Below are positions 7,901 to 10,036 of a DNA stretch of 10,036 bases, in pieces. The stretch is from Elusimicrobiota bacterium. Its GTDB lineage: Bacteria; Elusimicrobiota; Elusimicrobia; 2-02-FULL-39-32. The notes beneath the pieces are model-generated. The model did no database searches. It was not told the origin of the DNA and saw only the letters and a program-made list of their open reading frames with translations. Made by a program: the position numbers and the translations under genes. Location of the stretch: positions 1-10,036 of the forward strand of contig JAHFBY010000026.1 in the NCBI GenBank assembly GCA_023249835.1, written 5' to 3'. Numbering within the stretch: the stretch's first letter is position 1; every line of letters begins with the position of its first letter.

Positions 7901-10036
7901 TTTTTCTCAAATATTTGTTAAAACTGATATGGACAGCCGATTTAATGACGCTGTTGGGTTGGGCCTATCTTGGTTAGGCCAAGTGGGGATTAGGGTCTCT
8001 CGAAAGTATAGCGAAAAGGATAGCGAATCTGAAGCTGTTGAGACAGTTCTGCAATTAGACGACCAATTCACGGTGAATATAGTGGTCTCTGATCGCGGGG
8101 ACGGTTCAGGTAAAGAGTTGCGCGCGGGTAAAAGTTTTGACCGCGCCAAATTAATAGTGCACGAGGGATTGTTGAGCGCCACGATTGTGTTGGAGCCTGA
8201 CGCCCTGGTTTCCGGAGAGCTTGCATCTATTTTATTTGAAGAAATTAGTAAGTTGAACGTTTATAGGCGCAGTATTGACAAGGACCAAGATGAGGATAAA
8301 GCTTGGCAAGAAGTGGAAGAATTAAATACGAAATTTAGGATTTGGAATTCGCAAGGTGTGTTCCACGTTTGGGACCCGGCAAAATCAGAGCTAGTTCCTT
8401 CTTTTGAACCCCTTTCCAATTGGGAATCGGTTAATTTAAGCAGACATTTGGGGCAGATCGTAGGGCAAGACGCAGAGCTTGATGATATCAACGCGGATGT
8501 TCTTTTTTCGTCCTTGGGAACGCTCTGCGATGTTTGGGCGCATGACCCTGAGGCAATCATTGCCTTTACGGGAATTAAGGATCAGGACGAACTGGATCAA
8601 TTTTTGCAGGCCATCCAGCCATTTACCGAGATTTTAAACTATGGGGCAGGGATTATTCAGCCGGTAAAAATCCAAATCCTGCATGACTTCTTAGCCCGGA
8701 TAAGGACCGTATCCAAACATAAAAATATCCGAAAACTAATTAACGACCTCACTAGTCAAACAGCTTTACATGAATCTGGAGACGTGGTCTTGGACTTAAT
8801 TCATGGGTTGCGGGTGATTCACTCTTGGGAACCGGCGAACTTAAACTTCTTGATCGACGAGTTCAAACACGTTGCCAAATTGCATACGGAGTTGGACCCC
8901 CGGCATGCGGTTGAATTTTTACAGAATGATGAGATTGGTTATGCCCCTTATTTTACGATTGCGACTAGTAAGGGCAGCGTGCGCGTCGATTTGTTAGCCA
9001 CAAAGTTAGCCAGCCCGGACCAGCGTTCGCCCGAAGCTACAGTGGAAAAAACCGGAGAGAACCAGTATGTTCTAGTGATTAATCCCGCTATTTTGCAGCA
9101 AGATAAACTTTTGTCCGTCTTAATCGAAAAGTTCCACGTCATTGCGGCTTCGGTTGAAGAAAGAGATATGGATGAAGTTAAATCTCGCGTCATGCAAATT
9201 TTAGAAACGGCTAAGGAACGAAAGTTAGCTCATTATCCTGAACTTAAAACCGGGTTAAACCGTGAGGACGAGGCAACGATTGAAAAAGATTTAACCGCAT
9301 CTTTAGGGCGGGTTCCTGACTTAGCAGAAATTGAAACTGAGCGCGCTAAAAGAGAAGCTAATGTGATCCGCGCTTGGTGGAAGGAACAGGAAAAACGGGG
9401 AAGGAAAATCACTCGCCCTTATACTGCCGAGCAAGTCGTTGCTTTGCGGCATAAACATGAAGGGCGGGACATGCATTTTCAAAACATGATGGCCTGGAAA
9501 CTTTATAAGCGTATGCGCATCCATCAGTTGAATCGCACAGCTATCAATACTTTTGGACCGTTTGACGAAAATTCTTTAGAAATGATGGCGCGCGCTGGAA
9601 TGGAAGGCGTTTATATTGGAGGGTGGGCGGAATCTCAACGCCGCGGCGTGCCGGACGAGGCGCGCTATAGCCATAATTACGTGGCAGAGTCCGGTCAAAG
9701 GCAGGCAATTTTAATGCACATGCACGCTCGCCATCAAAAAGCGGCCAGATCGGAAATGACCGAAGAACAAAGACGAGTTAAATCAGAAGTGGACTTCTTC
9801 ATTCCGATTGTTGTGGATATTGATACTGGACATTTAGCTGAGTTGGAAATGGTCAGCGAATTTATGACTGACGGTGAGTATGCGACGCTTTATGCTGCGC
9901 TGCATGTTGAAGACCAGCCGCATGGCTGTAAAGTTTGCGGCCATTTGGGTGAAAAGGGAGTCATTGCTACGCAAAGCATGATTGATCGATTGGTTAACTT
10001 GCGTTTAGCTATGGATGTTCTAGGATTGGACACTTT
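1884..10036 (+). CDS. Giant exported multidomain protein with Tiki-like, malate synthase and isocitrate lyase domains; 3' end outside window
   Basis: I read this frame codon by codon from ATG 1884 to 10036 and found no stop: 2717 complete codons and an incomplete one. In order: signal peptide (1-37), Tiki/ChaN/EreA-like domain (about 155-585), unassigned region (about 586-1212), malate synthase (about 1213-1743), unassigned region (about 1744-2486), isocitrate lyase N-terminal half (about 2487 on). The two recognised enzymes make up the glyoxylate bypass: isocitrate lyase splits isocitrate into succinate and glyoxylate, and malate synthase joins glyoxylate with acetyl-CoA. Codon style looks even along the frame, which argues against a fusion artefact. 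A Ser/Glu/Lys-rich linker at residues 942-956 separates parts of the middle. The protein must continue at least 200-300 residues to complete isocitrate lyase. The start is secure (upstream in-frame stop, good ribosome binding site, signal peptide). The function of the whole is unknown; catalysis by either enzyme domain is inferred, not shown. Confidence 0.93.
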   Translation, partial: MTQRLNNKKQTALKRSVSLILALTFSYSSVAAPLAQASMWEDRKAAISDQALVKQKNLRGEDPKQLLLASAAGLSAPLGLNDSINGSAQTSGAKIDKKWIEEILKKSGSAPSLKKSVQGLPPEVWEKVQAAGEIERFYLAAGNELSLYNGKLIAKQPFVIYIEDLHAVSSAQKNIARMVDGLFALDVGFVGLEGASGPLPGLEKWQNYPDKESLMQAAGYLLEGGFLTGAEAAGLKLAPGKAQFLGLESLQTYLDQIDSFKTTLKESGPAKSWLQKMEQNLASLKEEIYNPQLQELDFARVSYKNKSLKLGGYLQKLVDKGEFKDLARDYHNVELYLSAYAIEKKLNFKWVEWDQKNLFKQLTAKMDESNLKVLLEESLLYRLGKIDFKEFYSRLENHCQKSQVQISSRMQNYIDYVKLTDNIDRNLFFAETQKLERAVQVKWIHAQAEAQVAALDNDLALARNAMQFGLSPDEWSEFNKRELEIAQLRERFENLPKNQRLKTFSVLEVAAAKKHLKSAARFSELSQERDSIFVHGMISHGTKLPGKTGILVAGGWHAQGMEKLFKRHGISFITLRPRIDMAQISGNVEPLHYFNRDPLPLEKLFAQEKVSLNAPVPLGSVTTPVSQSTEKVLTRVVPLLSFSRELTAEEQRVVERFKSGRASFRKLGDLSYSLEDGIVAVVNHSDDQTQFLQDPSAALRAAGIANVHALPETLVTGVLQDPLDPGKSLGVAMFKVRETVLDELQTQVLSIGRESATQIARTQIGVAVVNASQFPENPQEALNDLRGQFYNYIREFYRDAFKFYNTKVVRADHPNAQLLEDGRRAVSGSTEQGEIDESISLLFSGQFNQYALARALRHIANKLGDALGINTELGALYQELFEYGRVTPRTWTTFKRVVQVLGQIFIQDFNDRQEQEIVDALNIYKKLHPERNVSWEFRAVTKEESEESKKSSTSAPARRLLTIVEQLTPKRFSRDLAVSETLDGETLVSTYYLSDVGQKGGADINGGTVKLWISSVMSEEGRKSSSVIQEHTVRSGLLGVKLLEEQEKFSARFRNPQQGESSDKTVESVYREVAGMGLRLDENLSEQDFIRLKQVVAPLSVQVDPKVAVEFPEIFGLREINGRKLDVLGTIASFAERFKRSFSRIRKERLARSQNGTPQGHFLSADLNLTDADGETRSVGSIREGLAANLRYIASKGEDQSGYRWSLNDLRESLPLPADVVRPGLQGTGPASELGMMIRAINTSGYAKPPASWMFDGEDARGVWDKDFYAQLRNLMLLLNGKLEGQTYNKNGKEYRVNVPRDSWLTPFFRMPGLHLSDGSIRLDGQTIPSMIPALIIHTLGNYNALSHAGSAPYFYFPKVDTVEEALLISNILKALEETLGLPRGSIKIEMLNERGSYVQNQEAIMWVLRKNLIGPNVGRWDYIYSLMQMFMDQGVFPDPDKIQMTHPIMTEYTRRNALLTMMAGGFPIGGMSAVMRNSARRDKDDAALHAIWFDKLRERLTGLMVYKGHLLDSYRQSWVATVDEAYVAAGTDPLKAEVDQLQELIGQATDAERAILRTLGLLNAEDNIQFFEVTDDYLAELYSVESWQKILQVPQVPGLGINQVSINGLETAIRMATDYMFQYLNGNGAAAIDVTAGPLEGTRMMNDLATYEIFRGWLLSVRKHRPRIVANGQTQIRAIDGSLVTVSEGQPVDDDLLLALLGHRRKAAEQYFKEHPENPMGFDRSLDSLSVDVLTLQLGLPVNGIVPIPGTERVAYGSKVLMALVQMGLQDEVPALRERGRADILNKSYSEVLAAVERRELDSSELARYKKYQNMLRVIFTGSPERVNELEAAGELPVRAAELYRDIYDLPDPQEARETVFASHWYDLPADLGEMSGAYLFSLVSDLLNSDKTASGFLGISLKNYLNRENVKDQASGYLGEWENLKQAEKSKKLSKAEFENINQGKRRILSQLIQLLKKGLRLNRFNELAIYLDTLQSNIIENNESLPLTVWVNAQKAWQHLLAGFSQIFVKTDMDSRFNDAVGLGLSWLGQVGIRVSRKYSEKDSESEAVETVLQLDDQFTVNIVVSDRGDGSGKELRAGKSFDRAKLIVHEGLLSATIVLEPDALVSGELASILFEEISKLNVYRRSIDKDQDEDKAWQEVEELNTKFRIWNSQGVFHVWDPAKSELVPSFEPLSNWESVNLSRHLGQIVGQDAELDDINADVLFSSLGTLCDVWAHDPEAIIAFTGIKDQDELDQFLQAIQPFTEILNYGAGIIQPVKIQILHDFLARIRTVSKHKNIRKLINDLTSQTALHESGDVVLDLIHGLRVIHSWEPANLNFLIDEFKHVAKLHTELDPRHAVEFLQNDEIGYAPYFTIATSKGSVRVDLLATKLASPDQRSPEATVEKTGENQYVLVINPAILQQDKLLSVLIEKFHVIAASVEERDMDEVKSRVMQILETAKERKLAHYPELKTGLNREDEATIEKDLTASLGRVPDLAEIETERAKREANVIRAWWKEQEKRGRKITRPYTAEQVVALRHKHEGRDMHFQNMMAWKLYKRMRIHQLNRTAINTFGPFDENSLEMMARAGMEGVYIGGWAESQRRGVPDEARYSHNYVAESGQRQAILMHMHARHQKAARSEMTEEQRRVKSEVDFFIPIVVDIDTGHLAELEMVSEFMTDGEYATLYAALHVEDQPHGCKVCGHLGEKGVIATQSMIDRLVNLRLAMDVLGLDT
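2346..3638 (+). other. Tiki/ChaN/EreA-like domain, residues about 155-585
   Basis: The front half has VIYIEDLHA with E163, D164 and H166, then Q172, and a strand ending in GLEGASG with E193. The back half has GILVAGGWHAQGM with H557 and G560, followed by FITLRPRI. This pattern, an acidic-x-His strand plus a later GG-aromatic-His-x-x-G strand, is that of the haem-binding uptake/Tiki superfamily (ChaN, erythromycin esterase, TIKI proteases), in which these residues line a metal or catalytic site. Between the halves lie about 360 mostly helical, charged, Gln-rich residues, with likely coiled coil around 440-530. Similar uncharacterised domains occur at the N-terminus of large proteins of Omnitrophota and relatives, as far as I remember. 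Substrate unknown; superfamily call is by motif only. Confidence 0.55.
3639..5519 (+). other. Unassigned region of the giant protein, residues 586-1212
   Basis: I recognise no family in this stretch. It alternates mixed alpha/beta segments (for example IVAVVNHSDD near 674-683) with long helices (about 770-930), then a charged Ser/Glu/Lys linker at 942-956. A strand-loop-helix segment at about 1009-1034 (VKLWISSV to QEHTV) weakly resembles two segments further downstream (see findings). No transmembrane helix is evident, so the chain after the signal peptide should be soluble. Confidence 0.6.
5520..7112 (+). other. Malate synthase domain (A-like), residues about 1213-1743
   Basis: The domain can be laid along E. 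coli malate synthase A from PLPADVV...GTGP onward, through GKEY, SAPYFYFPK, LGLPRGSIK, VGRWDYIYS, GGMSA and NGNG to LLGHRRK...LGLP. The active-site pattern is kept: R1310 (FRMPGLHL), E1394 and D1422 (Mg2+ ligands, 28 residues apart as in the family), and the base D1648 in MNDLATYEIFR. R1310 to E1394 is 84 residues, the spacing I recall for malate synthase A. The signature RKNLIGPNVGRWDYIYS departs from the PROSITE pattern at two places (K for an acid/amide, P for L). Between D1422 and D1648 there are roughly 55-60 extra residues compared with E. coli. The reaction is glyoxylate plus acetyl-CoA to malate. Family call is strong; activity is likely but unproven. Confidence 0.88.
6659..6676 (+). 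repeat. Tandem 9-base duplication inside the malate synthase domain
   Basis: GCAAGTGCC occurs twice back to back (6659-6667 and 6668-6676), giving the repeated tripeptide QVPQVP at the edge of the domain's extra segment. It keeps the frame and is probably a small slippage duplication. Confidence 0.8.
7113..9341 (+). other. Unassigned region between malate synthase and isocitrate lyase, residues 1744-2486
   Basis: About 740 residues with no family that I recognise. It is mainly helical to about residue 2020, then has two stretches of beta-strand followed by helix: 2099-2123 (ATIVLEPDALV to FEEI) and 2394-2420 (YVLVINPAILQ to IEKFH). These align with each other without gaps at about 7 of 20 positions. 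The second contains E2415-x-x-H2418, like a zincin HExxH motif that lacks its first histidine. No membrane segments. It is far too long for a simple linker and probably folds into several domains. Confidence 0.6.
9342..10036 (+). other. Isocitrate lyase domain, N-terminal half, residues about 2487 to window end
   Basis: The segment opens with AWWKEQEKRGRKITRPYTAEQV, matching the WW...KRPYTAEDV start of isocitrate lyases, then NTFGPFDE, VYIGGW (2579-2581), IVVDIDTGH (D2645, D2647, Mg2+ region), HVEDQ (E2676, D2677) and KVCGHLGEK with the catalytic cysteine C2685. The helical insert before IVVDIDTGH and the TGH motif resemble eukaryotic and mycobacterial AceA2-type enzymes more than E. coli AceA. 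Departures from near-invariant positions are visible: GGW instead of SGW, TGHLA instead of TGHGG, KVCGH instead of KKCGH. About 230 residues are visible; family members have about 430-550, so the domain continues past the edge. A 2-methylisocitrate lyase or an inactive relative cannot be excluded. Confidence 0.85.

Overview
The window holds two genes on the plus strand. The left edge cuts into a bacterial prolyl-tRNA synthetase gene (proS), which ends at 1553. After a 330-base non-coding stretch, one reading frame opens at ATG 1884 and stays open to the last base (10036). That is at least 2717 codons with no stop, so this is a giant gene whose 3' end lies outside the window. ORF lists that require a stop codon show only shadow ORFs across these 8.1 kb.

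The giant protein reads, in order: a Sec-type signal peptide (residues 1-37); a Tiki/ChaN/EreA-like domain split by a long helical insert (about 155-585); about 625 residues I cannot assign; a malate synthase domain (about 1213-1743) that keeps the expected catalytic residues; about 740 further unassigned residues, with a short degenerate repeat; and the first half of an isocitrate lyase domain (from about 2487), cut off by the window end. Isocitrate lyase and malate synthase are the two enzymes of the glyoxylate bypass. Finding both in one very long polypeptide that carries an export signal is the main result here.

The organism looks like an uncultivated bacterium with moderate GC. Giant secreted multidomain proteins that begin with this kind of Tiki-like domain make me think of Candidatus Omnitrophota (OP3/PVC group). 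This is inference from gene style, not a taxonomic result. ProRS is of the bacterial type, with the editing insertion domain.

The intergenic region contains a hairpin just after proS, a cluster of TTACA/TGTAA elements with a 7-bp inverted repeat, a possible structured leader, a weak candidate promoter, and a clear intrinsic terminator that ends 19 bases before the ribosome binding site of the giant gene. The terminator either ends proS or leader transcripts, or acts as an attenuator for the giant gene. The sequence alone cannot decide between these.
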